A stretch of 22,142 bases of DNA from Bacillota bacterium. Lineage in GTDB: Bacteria > Bacillota > Clostridia > Clostridiales > Clostridiaceae. Where the stretch lies: NCBI GenBank assembly GCA_023424785.1, contig JAFADP010000155.1, positions 1 through 22,142 on the forward strand. The letters are read 5' to 3'. This document shows positions 21,995 through 22,142 of the stretch, one piece after another. Each line of letters begins with the position of its first letter. Position 1 is the stretch's first letter. The notes under the pieces were generated by a model. The model did not search any database, was not told the origin of the DNA, and worked only from the letters and a program-made list of their open reading frames with translations. Both the position numbers and the translations under genes were made by a program.

Positions 21995-22142
21995 TTACAT
22001 AAAGAAAACACTAACAAGGCTTTTAATTACACTCTTAGTGTTAATAATTTTATTTGGAATTAGTATTAGCTTTTTAGTTAAAAATGATTATTTTAAGAGT
22101 ATAACCAATAGCTGTAGAGTACTAGTATCTAATGAATTAAAT
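21987..22142 (+). CDS. Sensor histidine kinase, N-terminal part only
   Basis: The frame from GTG 21987 runs open to the window end (52 codons). It encodes a basic start (NNYIKKTLTRLL), a hydrophobic helix (about 13-31, ITLLVLIILFGISISFL) and the beginning of an extracytoplasmic segment (KNDYFKSITNS). GGGAG at 21975-21979, 7 nt upstream, supports this start. It overlaps the response-regulator gene by 8 nt, typical of cognate kinase pairs. Kinase motifs are beyond the window, so the assignment rests on position, topology and coupling. Confidence 0.78.
   Translation, partial: MNNYIKKTLTRLLITLLVLIILFGISISFLVKNDYFKSITNSCRVLVSNELN

Noticed and set aside
21817..22017. 66-codon minus-strand frame
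   Set aside because: Antisense to the response regulator and kinase start, with no supporting signals.

Overview
The window is very AT-rich chromosomal DNA with short intergenic gaps, strong purine-rich ribosome binding sites, AT-biased codons and many simple hairpin terminators. Together with the gene content (a clostridial J-like/DUF5685 pair, a SUV3-like helicase, a lysine riboswitch before asd, a YtvI-like membrane protein), this suggests a Clostridium sensu stricto or close relative. The species cannot be settled from this window. No mobile element, CRISPR array, rRNA or tRNA was seen. The first gene (Na/Pi symporter) and the last (sensor kinase) are cut by the window edges.

Layout. 1-1600: 3' part of a Na+/phosphate symporter with a PhoU tail, ending in a terminator shared with the next, convergent unit. 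1610-3042 (minus): a two-gene unit of uncharacterised function, a DUF5685 protein followed by a J-domain-like protein that lacks HPD and ends in cysteine. 3129-4856: ilvA-ridA, which makes 2-oxobutyrate from threonine and clears the reactive enamine/imine, then a terminator. 4873-8260: cardiolipin synthase and a SUV3-like RNA helicase. 8302-10307: citrate synthase followed by a MarR-type regulator. 10338-11105 (minus): a ZIP metal transporter, divergent from the lysine-riboswitch-controlled asd (11183-12666). 12809-13945: an AI-2E/YtvI-like membrane protein. 14050-15537: hom, with an unusual unassigned leader. asd, hom and ilvA give this stretch an aspartate-family amino-acid theme, although each has its own transcription start and control.

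15538-22142 looks like a cell-envelope sensing region. Leftwards runs an ECF sigma factor translationally coupled (TAATG overlap) to a single-pass membrane protein with a large extracytoplasmic beta-propeller, which sits where an anti-sigma factor would normally be. Rightwards, from the same 190-bp intergenic region, runs an FtsX/MacB-type permease, its ATPase, an OmpR-family response regulator and a histidine kinase (cut off). An 11-bp-spaced direct repeat upstream of the permease is a good candidate site for that response regulator.

The best candidates for something undescribed are the DUF5685 + J-like pair, where the DUF5685 protein carries Asp-rich motifs resembling head-to-head prenyl synthases, and the ECF sigma/beta-propeller pair.
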